Assembly: GCA_947683625.1 (NCBI GenBank)
Contig: CANTUR010000283.1
Location: forward strand, 14,269,001-14,333,000
DNA: 64,000 nucleotides
Origin: Mallotus nudiflorus
Lineage: Eukaryota; Streptophyta; Magnoliopsida; Malpighiales; Euphorbiaceae
Reading direction: 5' to 3'
Shown: positions 1-11,670 of the stretch, one piece after another
Numbering within the stretch: the stretch's first letter is position 1
How the letters are laid out: each line of letters starts with the position of its first letter
Notes under the pieces: model-generated
What the model was told of the DNA's origin: nothing
What the model saw: only the letters and a program-made list of their open reading frames with translations
Databases searched by the model: none
Program-made: the position numbers and the translations under genes

Positions 1-225
1 CTTCCAGAGACCCTTAAGGCTACCACTGTAGGACATGATCCTAATTTCCAAGAATGTGATAATGAAAAGAAGAGACTGAGAAGTGGCTTCAGCTGCTGGT
101 CATCAATCTCAATGCCTCAGAGGGAAGTATCTTTATCTTCGTTGTTTCTACATTCTCACTATAAAGGCTGCCTACCACCATGGGAGTTAAAGAGGTCAAG
201 GAAAGGCTCATTGAAGGAAGGTTAA
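1..225 (+). CDS. C-terminal part of an unidentified protein (5' end outside window)
   Basis: Frame 1 is open from the first base to a TAA at 223-225, giving 74 codons of a polypeptide rich in Ser, Lys and Arg that ends in a basic tail (WELKRSRKGSLKEG). I do not recognise the family and no domain is visible. It could be the last exon of an upstream plant gene. About 480 bases downstream, at 705-710, lies an AATAAA that could serve as its poly(A) signal. Against it, the frame is short, there is no visible homology, and other frames in the same stretch are also open. A transcript or the upstream sequence would decide. Confidence 0.35.
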   Translation, partial: LPETLKATTVGHDPNFQECDNEKKRLRSGFSCWSSISMPQREVSLSSLFLHSHYKGCLPPWELKRSRKGSLKEG

Positions 226-1680
226 AGGACAGTCTATGTGTCTCCTTTCACATAATTGGAAGATTGATGGTTACCAGTTTTCCCATTTTCAGCAGCTGGA
301 AAATGTCAACAATTTCTATCACCTGTGATCCTATTGGAAAGCAAATCTGTACAAGTTTTGTTCATTTGAACATCTGTGCCCGAGGGACTCACCCTTGACT
401 CGTGTTCATCCAAGTTTGCATCCTTGGGGATTGCTTGCTGCTTCTGTGAGTTTGTGTCTGATGTGCATTCATCTTTTTGTTTTACAAAACGGGAGAAGAA
501 ACAATGTAGATTATTCGGTTCTGTTCGAAGCCCCAAGCCTTAAATGCACTGTTGTACTATTGACTTCCTTCTGTAGAGATGCCATTTCATCGGCCTAAAA
601 ATTGTTTCTATATTGCCTTGATTCATCATGTTTGTTGTTTATAACTGCACTTCAATCCCAGTATGTTTGCAGGGAAGAAATGAAGTTATTTTCGGTGATT
701 AACCAATAAAATAAAAATGCCAACAGAGTTGCATTCGCCAACAATTGCTTGAACTGTCTGCATGCTACCAAACAAATATCTACAAGCAGAAAAGGACAGC
801 AAGAAATGAAGAGGGTCGATAAACTTGGCTTTTCAGATGGATTTCTTCTTTTGGGTAAATGATGAAGATAACTTCATTACTAGCATGATGCATACAGATG
901 ATTTTCTTCCCAAAAGATCTTATATATATACAGAGTAACAGACAAGGTAGCAGAGATGATGCACCAGTAAGCTGGTGCTTTAGAAATAGGTTATGAAATT
1001 CAAGTTCCACTAAATGTAAAAATTTCCCTAACCCAATGCTTAAGAAAAATATTCATATAAACCCTCTTTACTGTATCTTAATATCTAAAGCAGTATTGAG
1101 TAATACAAAAATATTAAGTAAAGACTCCTTTAACATAAAGTAATATAAATACTTTTTTAACATTAATTTTGTCTAAAAACTCTTACTATATTTTGATTTT
1201 TTATTTTCTAATTAATGATTAATCATCTATAAATGAGATGATATATTTTTATTATGTACATTATAACAAATATATTATATTTTTTTGCCTGCTTAGTATG
1301 TTTGGATGGTGTGACACTCTATCATCCCGAGTTCCAAAGGAAATTATTCCTTAAAATACCATTGTTGAGTCCTAAAAAAATTTACTAGATTTCACCGATC
1401 GATAAGTGTGTAATTATGTGATTTCTCTCCTAAACAACTAATAATTGTACGCTGTTGAAAGAAATACAACAATTTTTACTTTTATTTTCTAAAAAGTAGA
1501 ACTTATGTAATAAACAATCAAACATATCCTGTCGTGCGGGCATTTCACTAGTTTGTTCATTTCATGGCACATGAAGTCACTCTGTGCATAAAACGGCAAC
1601 GTTTAGCCATACAACAACATTTTGTAGGAAAAAAAAAATTAAATAAATAAAATAAAGACCAGCAAGAACAGCTAAGCCTG
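226..1680. other. Intergenic region: possible 3' UTR, then AT-rich spacer
   Basis: No supported gene. The first 500 bases have mixed composition like a 3' UTR and contain AATAAA at 705-710. From about 1010 the sequence becomes AT-rich spacer. The last few hundred bases would hold the promoter of the downstream quinone reductase gene, but I see no TATA box that I can assign with confidence. Confidence 0.5.
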
Positions 1681-1965
1681 AGATGGCTGAAGTCAACAGC
1701 CTCAGAACTCAGGTACACCTTTTTTGAATTTTACTTGTGTTATACTCGTCATTGTTATTGCTATTGCTACTTCTTGCCATTTCTTGTTGTTTATGTTTAG
1801 ATGATACTGAACTCAGTATCTTTCGTCCATTCTTTGATTACTGCCACAGTTCAATATTTCAAGAAGCACACAAAAACCAACAATTCTTGCTCAAGATTTG
1901 GACTTTCCTGTAAAAAGATTCAGATTATAGAAGAAGCTAAAACATCATAGTATTGAATTTGTGAA
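1681..1965 (+). promoter_or_regulatory. Putative 5' leader with an intron, quinone reductase gene
   Basis: A possible 5' UTR intron runs from a GT at 1713 (context CTCAG|GTACAC) to an AG at 1799-1800 (TATGTTTAG). It is flanked by non-coding, transcript-like sequence and ends 165 bases before the ATG of the FQR1-like gene. The intron call rests only on splice-site shape and a T-rich tract before the acceptor. An alternative is an unspliced leader. Confidence 0.3.
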
Positions 1966-3894
1966 ATGGGTAAGGGTGGTGGGTGTGTACCTAGTAAGAA
2001 AAGGTTTCCAGTATCTGATCAAGATCCTCCACAACCAGAAAGAACGTCTGCTGCTCTTGTCCAAAACCAAACCCCAACCATAAATACATCAATCCCAGTT
2101 CAGAATAGCACCATTCAGACTCTTAGGAAGCTTAAAATCTTCATTATTTTTTATTCAATGTATGGTCATGTGGAGTTGTTGGCAAGAAGAACGAAGAAGG
2201 GTGTGGATTCCGTTGATGGGGTTGAAGGCATTTTGTACAGAGTTCCTGAGACACTACCAATGGAGATTTTGGAACAAATGAAGGTGACTCCCAAGGGAAG
2301 TGAAGTCCCTGATATATCAGTTAATGATATGGTCAATGCTGATGGGTTCTTGTTTGGATTCCCAACAAGGTTTGGTTCTATGGCAGCCCAAATGAAATCA
2401 TTTTTTGACTCCACAGATGAATTGTGGTTGGAGCAGAAGCTGGCAGGAGTTCCCGCTGGGTTATTTGTTAGTACCGGCACGCAGGGGGGTGGACAGGAGA
2501 CCACAATGTAAGTACATGAATGCCGATGTTTGATTTTGTGTTGCTAGAGATGTTGATTTTAGTATTTTATGATTATGTATGATTTCTTTTGGTTGAATTG
2601 TAATTGGATTTTCTTTTTATGAACTAAATTGATTTGATTTTGTTAAGGATTAGAAAAGGTGATTGCATTTGTTCCATGCCAATGGATCCACATTATGTTG
2701 AGATATTCTGGAGAAAAATGTAAACTAGAGTTGTTGTTTTTGCCAGGTTGAGCGAATGTTGGTTGCAGTTCAAGAGAGTTGGCTTATGTTTAGGAGATGG
2801 GAAGGAAATATTTTGGCTTATACATGCATAATTCTTAGATATTTAGTATGTCTCTCTGCCTGAGGTCTTTAGCCATAAAATTGCTTCCAATGACCAATGA
2901 ATATTGAGAGAGAACATTAAGTGACATGTACAATTTATAGCTGTTAAAGAATGACAGATACTATGTTCCCATTTTCATGTCTTGAAGTGGCACACACAAT
3001 TTGCAATTATAAAGTACTTGATTTGATGAACTGCTTTGCGTACCACTGGTGACCATCATCGTGGAACCAAGTGTGATTCTCACCTTTTTTTATGAAAACT
3101 TTTTCGCTGTACTGCCCGGGTTCAATGCCAGAATTTGATTGATGATTATTAATCAATTTTAGAGTTTTGGTAAAAATAGATATATTATGGCGCTATTCAG
3201 CTTTGTCAATTATCTTTATCTCAATATTATTTCCATTAATATTATGAAGAAGCAGCGTTTGACTGTTGGGTTCTTGCTAAACATAGCAGTGATCAGATGA
3301 GAAAAAACTACATAGCTTGCTATGTAGCTATTAGCAATGCTATGGTACAGAATAAATTGCTAAGTAGCTTTTGTCTGGACTTCTATAAGCTAAGAAGCTG
3401 AATGAGAGTTAATGCTTACATTTTCTGCTGGATTAATCATGTCATCAATATTCGTTTCCAGCATGCGTGTCATTTATTTGCCGATTGAAGGTGTTACTTC
3501 TAAAATACAACACTATTATCTTTGCTTGCCATATCTGGATGTTGCGAGCGCATTTCATTCTGCTTTTCCTGCATTTATATTGCGAGCATCAGTAGTAAAT
3601 TTCATCTGTTTGACTTATTTTTGTCTATAATGCAGCTGGACAGCTGTCACTCAATTAGCCCACCATGGGATGGTCTATGTTCCTATTGGTTACACTTTTG
3701 GAACTGGAATGTTTAAAATGGATTCCATTAGAGGAGGGTCTCCATATGGTGCTGGAGTCCTTTCTGGAGATGGCTCAAGGCAGCCAACTGAAACAGAGAT
3801 GGAGCTTGCAGAGCATCAGGGTAAATACATGGCCACAATAGTTAAGAGATTTGCTAAACCTGTTGCGCTTGTACCTGGTAACAGCCATACTTAG
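1966..3894 (+). CDS. FQR1-like NAD(P)H:quinone oxidoreductase (WrbA/flavodoxin-like), two exons
   Basis: Exon 1 is 1966-2507 and exon 2 is 3636-3894. They are joined across a 1128-bp intron with a GTAAGT donor and a TGCAG acceptor, in phase 2, and the product is 266 residues. Family knowledge: these FMN-binding proteins reduce quinones by two electrons with NAD(P)H, which limits semiquinone radicals. Visible motifs are the flavodoxin phosphate-binding segment YSMYGHVE (about residue 63), GFLFGFPTRFG (about 128), the TGTQGGGQETT loop just before the splice site, YVPIGYTFG, and RGGSPYGAGV near the C-terminus. The N-terminal extension of about 55 residues starts MGKGGGCVPSKK, as in the longer plant FQR1-like paralogue; Gly2 and Cys7 could be acylation sites, which is inference. 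No frameshift or internal stop is present, and the length fits the family (about 270). It is the only intact host gene in the window. The start codon is chosen because the MGKGGGCVPS block is typical of the family. Confidence 0.93.
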
Positions 3895-4117
3895 TGCTAG
3901 CCAACATTGATTTGCACATATATACCATGTCTGTTCGCGCCTTCCGTGCATGTTTGCGGTTTTGAGTTAACATATATGGCATCTTGTATAGCTTAACATC
4001 TGTTCTTCCGACTTTTATCAGTTCTTGGCTTCGAGCTCCTTGTCGCGTCCAAGTGGTACCTATTTGTACATGGTTTGAAATTGTTGATTCTGTGTTATGT
4101 TTTCTTTTAATGTAAAC

Positions 4118-4310
4118 CCTTTGATTGCATTGCCATAGTGATTAATAAAATTTGCGGGTTTGTGTTCTTTACCAAAATATATTTTGCTTCTATTTGCTAT
4201 ATTTGGATGGAGTCCTTTGATTGCATTGCCATGGTGATTAATAAAATTTGCGGGTTTGTATTCTTTACCAAAATATATTTTGCTTCTATTTGCTTTACTT
4301 GGATGGAGTT
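4118..4310 (+). repeat. 96-bp tandem duplication in the 3' flank of the quinone reductase gene
   Basis: Two adjacent copies (4118-4213 and 4214-about 4310), offset by exactly 96 bases, differ at only a few positions. Each carries the block ATTAATAAAATTTG, so an AATAAA poly(A)-type hexamer is duplicated as well. The copies lie about 220-420 bases after the stop codon, in the likely 3' UTR or just beyond. Open frames on the minus strand here are by-products of the repeat. Confidence 0.9.
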
Positions 4311-4495
4311 TCTTGCTATACCATATTAAAAAACTGTACATGGTTCTGCTGCTGTTAAAAAAGGAAAAAAAAAAAAAACGTGCAATTTTCATACGCCATT
4401 GATAAGTAGAAGCATCATTATTATACAAATTTAAACCTATAACGAGTTTAGATCAAACACATTAAATCAATCCAGTGTTCATCTTTGTGTCCTTC

Positions 4496-5370
4496 TAATA
4501 TGTAACCTCCACGGTCAAGCTTGAGAACCTTTTGGATATACGGACCCATAAAATATTAACATGAAAACTCCAAGAACTAATTTGGCACAATCCTCTAAGA
4601 ATAGGTTAGATTTCAAATTACTTAGATAATGATCAAAGATTTAGAATAAAGAAAACTTGTTTCTAACTCCAATTTTGAAATACTCCACAAGAAAGGTGAT
4701 CAACCTACTTGAATGTTCCTATAAATATGTATTTTACTCAAGAACACAAAGAATAAAGCAAATAGCCTTAGGTTTTAATAAAAATATCAAATCTGAATTG
4801 TCCTTGGTTTTACATATTGTTGGCCTTTATATAGACAAGTAAATAACTTAATCCTTGAAGGAAAGAGTTTCTTTACTTATTCCTAAAGATAACTATAAAG
4901 GAAAATCCATAACTAAATAGAATTCCTTTGAAATATGACAACTAAGACTCTTATAAAGAAAAAGACTCTTATAAAGGAAAATCTTTAATTAAGAAGGATT
5001 CCCTTAACGACATGATAACTAATGACAACTAAGCTAAATTTGACCAAATCTCTAACATGTGTAAATTGGACAAAGCCCACAAAAAAGTGTTCCATTACAT
5101 ACTTAATTAAGCCCATTAGTAACTTGGATTTTTATTAAGTTGTATTGGACTTTATCTCCCTTAGGTCCAAAGCTTTGATGTCCATGTAAACCTTCAATGG
5201 CCAAATTCACCAAGCCTTGTAGATGATGGATTAAGGCTTTTTGAAGCTTCTTAGATTGAGAACTTGTTATAGGCCCTTGAGGCATGCTAATCGGATTAAA
5301 CACTTCATGAATTTGATCTTTGCCATCTTCATCATGCTCATCTTCATGGTATGTAAACCGATCCACAACA
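4496..5370 (-). repeat. 3' LTR of the minus-strand gypsy element
   Basis: 875 bp, matching 10795-11665. Its outer TG terminus has mutated to TA (TAATATGT against TGATATGG in the partner). The inner end ACAACA is conserved. The first 260 bases on the minus strand hold a reading frame (5103-5366) with [18 protein letters not shown], which resembles the C-terminal tail of related Pol proteins. Coding sequence therefore once extended into the LTR. Confidence 0.93.
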
Positions 5371-5387
5371 TTCCCCCCCCCCCCTCT
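5371..5387 (-). other. Polypurine tract next to the 3' LTR
   Basis: The minus strand reads GAAGA followed by twelve G and AA immediately before the 3' LTR. This is the primer for plus-strand DNA synthesis. It lies just after the conserved TTCGAGGACGAATC block found before the PPT in many plant gypsy elements. Confidence 0.88.
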
Positions 5388-5389
5388 TC

Positions 5390-6600
5390 AAAAGGATTCG
5401 TCCTCGAATCAAAAACATCATCTATATCAAAAGGACTCAAATCAGCCACATTAAATGAAGCACTAACATTATACTCACCGGGTAGATCCACTTTGTATGC
5501 ATTGTTATTAATCCTTTCAAGTATTTGAAAAGGACCATCGCCTCTTAGGTTTAACTTAGATTTCCTTTGAAGAGGAAATCTTTCCTTGTGAAGGTGCACC
5601 CAAACCTAATCTCCAGGTTGAAAGATCATTAATTTTCTTCCTTTGTTCATACGTGAAGCTACTTTAGCATTGTGTTTTTTAATTTGCTCTTTAACTTACT
5701 TATGTAACTTCTTCACCAAATCTGCTTTAGAGTTAGCATCAATAATCACAAATTTTTTAGGTGGCAATGGCAATAAATCAATAGGAGTAAAGGGATTAAA
5801 ACTATAAACAATATCAAATAGAGAACAATGAGTGGTACTATGAACAACCCTATTGTAAGCAAACTCCACAAAAGGTAAACAATCTTCCCATTTCCTAATG
5901 TTCTTTTCTATAATTTCCTTAAGCAAAGTAATCAAAGTTCTATTTACCACTTTGGTTTTCCCATCAGTTTGAGGGTGACAAGTAGTTGAAAATAATAGCT
6001 TAGTTCTTAACTTTCCCCATAACACTCACAAAAAATGACTCAAAAACTTAACATCTCTATCACTAATAATGCTATTATGTATGCCATGTAAACGCACAAC
6101 TTCTTTGAAAAACAAATTAGCAATCAACTTAGTATAATCGATTTTATGACATGGTATAAAATGAGCCATTTTACTAAATCTATCAACCACAATAAAGATG
6201 CTATCATGACCTTTCCTAGTTCTAGGCAACCCAACACAAAATCCATAGACAAATCAGTCCAAGGTTCACTAGGAACAAGTAATGGTGTGTATAACCCATG
6301 TGGTTTCAACTTAGACTTAGCCTCTCTACATGTAATGTAATGCTCATAAATTTTATGCACGTCACGTTTCATACTTGGCCAAAAGAAGTGTTCAACTAGC
6401 ATATCATAGGTCTTATTTACCAAAATGCCCTATTAAGCCACCTCTATGTGCCTCATTAACCAACAATTGTCTCATAGAGCACTTAGGAATGCGCAATCTA
6501 TTTCTTTTAAACAAGAAACCATCAAACAAATAGAAGTCACCCACAATAACCCTATTATCACAAGAAATATATACATCATCGAAATCATCATCATGTGGTT
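5390..6600 (-). pseudogene. Integrase remnant with a substituted catalytic Glu
   Basis: Minus-strand segments show an HHCC-like zinc region (HFFWPSMKRDVHKIYEHYITC), the first catalytic Asp in [10 protein letters not shown], the second in SDRDVKF, and then HPQTDG followed by KTKVVNRT. Related elements have Glu in TEVVNRT, so the third catalytic residue is Lys here. C-terminal blocks follow: [28 protein letters not shown] and FNVADLSPF. Stops or small frame changes separate the parts near 6025 and 5620. The charged tail [12 protein letters not shown] runs straight into the polypurine tract. Confidence 0.88.
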
Positions 6601-7100
6601 ACAACTCCTTAATAAACTCAAAACCTAATAATTTAGCACTAAGTGAGTTAAGTAAAGTGTACCTTCTAGACAATGCATCAGCAACCATATTCTCTTTACC
6701 TTGCTTGTACTTAATCACATATGGGAATGTTTCTATGAATTCCACCCATTTTTCATGCCTACGGTTCAACTTATCTTGACCCTTCAAATGCTTTAAACTT
6801 TCATGGTCAGTGTGTATCACAAACTCCCTAGGCCATAAATAATGCTGCCATGTTTGTAAAGCTCGAACCAAAGCATATAATTCCTTGTCATATGTTGGAT
6901 ACTTCAAGGCTGCCCCATTTAACTTTTCACTAAAATACATTAGTGGTCTTTGACCCTGCATCAAAACAGCTCCAATTCCTATACCACTAGCATCACATTC
7001 AATCTCAAAAGTCTTTTCAAAGTTAGGTAAAGCAAGCAAAGGTACATTACACAATTTATCCTTAAGTTCATTAAATGCATGTTCTTGTGCATCACCCTAA
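6600..7100 (-). pseudogene. RNase H remnant (longest open part of pol)
   Basis: An open frame of 151 codons at 6599-7054 covers the Ty3-type RNase [20 protein letters not shown] with the first catalytic Asp, [19 protein letters not shown] with the Glu, [11 protein letters not shown], and [13 protein letters not shown] at the end of the domain. This domain removes RNA from the RNA-DNA hybrid during reverse transcription. It is the least damaged part of this element. Confidence 0.9.
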
Positions 7101-7985
7101 AAAAATCCAACATTCTATCTAACTAACTCATTCAAAGGTGTGGCTATAGTGCTAAAATCCTTAGTGAATCGCCTATAAAAACCCGTAAGTCGATGAAAGC
7201 TCCTCACCTTATTAGCATTCTTAGGTTTCAGCCACTCTTTAATAGCCAAAACCTTCTCCTCATAAACCTCTATGCCTTGACTAAATACAACAAAACCAAG
7301 AAAATTAACCTTATTCATGTAAAAACTACACTTTTTAAGGTTTGCATACAACTTTTCTTATCTAAGTGTTTCCAGTACAATTCGCACATGCATAACATGA
7401 TCATCTAAACACTTAAAGTAAATTAGAATATCATCAAAGTAAACAACAACAAATTTACCTAAGTAATTTCACAACACATGGTTCATCAATCGCATGAATG
7501 TGCTAGGTGCATTAGTAAGAACAAAAGGCATAAAAAGCTACTTATACAACCCATACTTAGTTTTAAAAGCTGTTTTCCATTCATCACTAACATTCATTCG
7601 GATTTGATAATAACCAGATTTCAAGTATATTTTGGTGAACAAACAAGAACCATATAACTCATCAAGCATATCATCTAATCTAAGAATAGGATGACGATAC
7701 TTTACAGTGATTTTATTAATGGCTCTGCAATCCACACACATCCTCTATGTTTCATCCTTCTTTGGCATAAGAATGAAAGGAACCGAACAAGGACTAAGAC
7801 TCTCCCTCACATACCTTTTAACTAGCAACTCCTCCACTTGTATTTGGATCTCCTTTGTTTCTCTTGGATTTGTTCTATATGCTGGTCGATTGGGTATGGC
7901 TGCCCCAGGAATGAAGTCAATTTGATGTTCTATACCTCTAATTGGGGGTAATCCACGAGGCATCTCTTTGGGAAATACATCTGCA
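7100..7985 (-). pseudogene. Reverse transcriptase remnant
   Basis: Successive open segments on the minus strand carry the RT blocks in order: GLPPIRGIEHQIDFIPGA at the start, [19 protein letters not shown], a finger/palm segment with KSGYYQIRM, then the palm motif YFDDILIYF near 7425, FLGFVV and FYRRFTKDFS. The catalytic Asp pair is present. At least five stops interrupt the frame, several where Trp or Gln is expected (for example before RMCVDC and after KYGLYK). The spacing of the blocks is normal, so decay is mainly by point mutation. Confidence 0.9.
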
Positions 7986-8089
7986 AAACAAACACACTAG
8001 GCAAAGATGGGTTAAATTCGTTAGTTGCCAAATAAGCCCCTTTGTAAAAAAGTACAAATATAGGTCGATTAGCATACAAAGCCTATCTA

Positions 8090-8640
8090 ACCTCACTTGT
8101 CCTAGCTATTAAACTTAAATTCTTTTCTTTTTTCTCTCTTGGCTGAATCTCTTCATTTGTTTTTCCTTCTTTCTTTTCACTCTCTAAAGAATTTTTCTTA
8201 CTCTCTTTTTCTTTCTTTTCAGCCTCCACTCTTATTCTTTCCATTTTACATTGGTCTTCATACACCTTCTTTGAAGAAAGCGGTGTTAATATGATCTTGC
8301 ACCCATCCTTGGTAAAGTGATACCGATTGAGGTACCCATCATGCTTGGTCTTTCTATCAAATTACCATGGTCTACCAAGCAAAATATCTCCAGCATGCAT
8401 AGGAACTACATCACATAATTGCTTATTATGATATTTACCAATTGAAAAGGAGATAATAGATTGTCTATTTACCTTGACCTCCCCAAAATCATTAAGCCAT
8501 TGAAGTTTGTATGGCCATGGGTGTGGTATAGTAGACAACCCTAATCTACTAATTAAGAATGAGCTCACTGCATTGGTGCAATTCCCTCCATCAATAATCA
8601 TAAGACATGCCTTGCCTTGTATATAACACCTTGTATGGAA
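8090..8640 (-). pseudogene. Retropepsin-type aspartic protease remnant
   Basis: An open stretch at 8362-8601 carries IIDGGNCTNAVS, the active-site region of plant gypsy proteases. It ends in ILLGRPW, the conserved C-terminal block of the fold. Plant relatives usually have IIDGGS followed by T/CN, so a Ser-to-Asn difference follows the catalytic Asp-Gly-Gly. A stop follows ILLGRPW. Lys/Glu-rich linker sequence continues to about 8090. The enzyme would have matured the Gag-Pol polyprotein. Confidence 0.78.
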
Positions 8641-8859
8641 TAAGTTGTCTCATTGCTCTTTAATGCAATCTTCCTTTATTTAAGTACTAAGAGCACACCT
8701 TGTAACCAGCATGTCACCTTTGATTGGCTCCTTTATACTCCCATCACTACAACTTACCAATTCAGGCATCTCATCCTTATCACTTTCATTATTGCCCTCT
8801 TATTCATCAATCACAATTTCCCTATTCCTTATGGTCATAGTTCTCTTATTAGGGCAATC

Positions 8860-9941
8860 TTTGCTCACATGACCTACTCCTTGACACTTCTAACACTTAA
8901 TGTTTGTATTTCTCCCTTTAGGCTCATCAGTTTTGATTTTGTTCTTAGAGACTGAATCAACCTTCCCTTTAGCAACCTCATGAGCAACCTTATTCCTACC
9001 CCTATAATCACTCTTTCCATCTTTTTCCAATTGAAATTAGAACTAGAATAGGGTTTGGAATTGTACCTTATCGCCCTTCTTCCTTGGAGTTGCCTTTCTA
9101 TCTTGATGGCCATATGCACCATCTATTTTAAATCTTCATATTTGTGTAAATCTACTCGATCAGATATGTCTTTGTTTAGACCAACCAAGAAGCATGCCAT
9201 AGTGATCTCCATATCTTCATCTATATCAGCCCTAGTCATGAGCATCTCCATTTCTTTATGGTAATCATCCACACTCTTACTACCTTGTTTAAGAACTTAA
9301 AATTTTTATACAAGTTCCCTATGATAGTGTTTTGGCACAAATCGCTTCCTCATTACAACCTTGAGCTCAGGCCAATTATCAATTGGGTACTCTAAATTCC
9401 TTCACCTATTAATCACCAAATGGTCCTTCAAAGTAATAGTATAATCAAAAAATTGAGTAACCGCCAATTTTACCTTCTTCTCCTTGCTAAATTGATGGCA
9501 ATCAAATATAAGCTCCAATTGCTTCTCCTATTGTAAATAGGACTCCAAATCTGATTTACCTTGAAATTTAGGTATCTTATGTTTGATGCTTCCCAAATTT
9601 CGATCTACATCATCTTCATTGCCTCGGTTTCTTCCATTGTATGGAACCAGTTTTAACCTTCCTCTTCCTCTACCTCGGCCTTGTCTACCTCCACCTCGTG
9701 GTACTCCTACTTCTGCATAGGCCTCATCTTTATCCTCATTGTCATCATTGCCTTCTACTTCCTTATTATGGTTTGGTGTTGTTACCTTTTCAACTGCTCC
9801 TAGCCTTGTATCTATGCAGATTAGTCTCTCCATTATAGTCTTAAAATTTGTATTCATACATGAAAATTGCCTTTGTTGAGCCTCATGTAGCAAAGTTTCA
9901 TCAACTTTACCCTCACCTTTATTTTCACCTTGGTTTGACAT
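8860..9941 (-). pseudogene. gag: gag pseudogene of the gypsy element
   Basis: The frame begins with an ATG at 9939-9941 (MSNQGENKG...) and is open to 9528. It covers a coiled, charged N-terminus and an Arg/Gly-rich stretch (GGGRQGRGRGRGR). It then meets a stop where a Trp is expected. Downstream, in the same sense, capsid-like sequence continues (YPIDNWPELKVVMRKRFVP, then MACFLVGLN), interrupted by further stops. Near 8870-8900 a CX2CX4HX4C zinc knuckle is recognisable, with one of its codons now a stop. The product would have been the structural capsid/nucleocapsid protein that packages the element's RNA. It cannot now be made in full. Confidence 0.85.
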
Positions 9942-10780
9942 TGCTGCAAAAGAATGTTAGAAACACAAATAAAAAATAATTTAAGATCCTCACAAGCACT
10001 CCCTCATGTGTTTGTACTCAAATGATGGGGGTGGTCACTCATATTTAACTCAAATTAATGTTTCACTCGGCTTCCTCTCACCACTCAAGCTATTCTTTTA
10101 TGTTCTTAGGTGAATCACACTTTTAGAACAAATCAATTAGATTGAAGTAATATTCAAGTAGAACTTTCAAAAGTGAAATTTTCAAAAGAAGTTTGAGGCA
10201 ATTCGGTTAATAAAAAAAATAATTCAAAAGCAATAAAATAGGAAAACTCAAAAAGAAGCAAAAGACATGTGAAAAAAAATACAAATATCTTCTTAAAATA
10301 GGAAGGAAATGAATTAGGAAGAAATTTTAAGAAGGAAAGTCAATCTGCCACAATTAATAATATTCCTAAATAGAATAGGAAAGTAATGATATGCAAATCC
10401 TTAATGAGCAAGGAATACAAGATATGACACAATTTATTCCTAATTAGAATCCTTAATAAACAAGGATTGTAGTGATGTACAAATTCAAATCTGACTAGGA
10501 AAAATCAATCACCACAAGAATCAAATTAAACTCTTAATAATTCATATTCTTTTCTTCAATTTACTTTTTTTTTTTACTTCAAACACAAATTGCAATTATA
10601 AATTTCAGAATGTAAAGCAATTCGAATGACTTAAAGAAATACAAGAATAAGATAAAAGAACAAGATCCAAGAATCAAGAATCAAGAAGAAGAATAAGAAA
10701 TGAATTTTAAGAGACAAGAACACAAGAAATCAGAAATAAAGAACACAAAGTTAAAGGATAAAACCCGATCTAGAGCCAAA
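9942..10780 (-). other. Untranslated leader between PBS and gag
   Basis: A-rich on the minus-strand reading side and free of convincing open frames. It holds no other feature I can support. Confidence 0.6.
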
Positions 10781-10792
10781 GCTCTGATACCA
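10781..10792 (-). other. Primer binding site for initiator Met-tRNA
   Basis: On the minus strand, two bases after the 5' LTR, the sequence reads TGGTATCAGAGC. This is the standard plant retrotransposon PBS complementary to the 3' end of initiator Met-tRNA, where reverse transcription starts. Its position fixes the orientation of the element. Confidence 0.95.
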
Positions 10793-10794
10793 AA

Positions 10795-11665
10795 TGATAT
10801 GGAACCTCTATAACCAAGCTTGAGAACCCTTTGGATATGCGGATCCATAAAACATTAACATGAAAACCCCAAGAATTCGGCACAAACATCTAAGAATAGG
10901 TTAGATTTCAGATTACTTAGACAATGATCAAAGAATTAGAATAATAAAAACTTGTTTCTAAACTCCAATTTCAAAACACTCCATAAGAAAGATGATCAAC
11001 CTACTTGAATGTTCCTATAAGCATGTATTCTACTCAAGAACACAAAGAATAAAGCAAATAGCCTTAGGTTTTAATAAAAATATCAAATCTGAATTGTCCT
11101 TGGTTTTACATATTGTTGGCCTTTATATAGACAAGTAAATAACCTAATCCTTGAAGGAAAGAGTTTCTTTATTTATTCCTCAAGATAACTATAAAGGAAA
11201 ATCCATAACTAAATAGGATTCCTTCAAAATATGACAACTAAGACTCTTATAAAGAAAAAGACTCTTATAAAGGAAAACCCTTAATTAAGAAGGATTCCCT
11301 TAACAACATGATAACTAATGACAACTAAGTTAAATTTGACCAAATCTCTAACATGTGTAAATTGGACCAAGCTTACAAAAAAGTGGCCCATTACATACTT
11401 AATTAAGCCATTAGTAACTTGAACTTTTATTAAGTTGTATTGGACTTTATCTCCCTTAAGTCCAAAGCTTTGATGTCCATGTAAACCTTCAATGGCCGAA
11501 TTCACCTAGCCTTGTAGAAGATGGATTAAGGCTTTTTGAAGCTTCTTAGATTGAGAACTTGTTATAGGCCCTTGAGGCATGTTAATCGGATTAAACACTT
11601 CATGAATTTGATCCTTGCCATCTTCATCATGCTCATCTTCATGGTATGTAAACCAATCCATAACA
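10795..11665 (-). repeat. 5' LTR of the minus-strand gypsy element
   Basis: The 871-bp LTR has its TG terminus intact at 10795 and its CA terminus at 11664-11665. It matches 4496-5370 throughout. The outer end is followed directly by the target duplication CCTTC. On the minus strand this copy would carry the promoter. Confidence 0.93.
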
Positions 11666-11670
11666 CCTTC

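Larger units (their letters stand above)
4496..11665 (-). mobile_element. Full-length Ty3/gypsy LTR retrotransposon, decayed coding region
   Basis: Two long direct repeats of about 0.87 kb (4496-5370 and 10795-11665) bound the element. They are flanked by a perfect 5-bp target-site duplication CCTTC (4491-4495 and 11666-11670). Read on the minus strand the order is LTR, PBS, gag with zinc knuckle, aspartic protease, reverse transcriptase, RNase H, integrase, PPT, LTR. This is the Ty3/gypsy order, and the RT and integrase style (catalytic YFDD, ADLSPF after the integrase core) is that of plant chromovirus-related lineages. Many stops and small frameshifts make it non-autonomous. The LTR copies differ by scattered substitutions and small indels, so it is not a very recent insertion. 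It lies about 600 bp downstream of the quinone reductase gene. Confidence 0.96.

Noticed and set aside
2166..2504. 112-codon antisense frame in the quinone reductase exon
   Set aside because: Shadow of the conserved sense coding exon; no homology.
4060..4428. 122-codon minus-strand frame with internally repeated peptide
   Set aside because: The repetition comes from the 96-bp DNA duplication; antisense to the 3' flank of a real gene.
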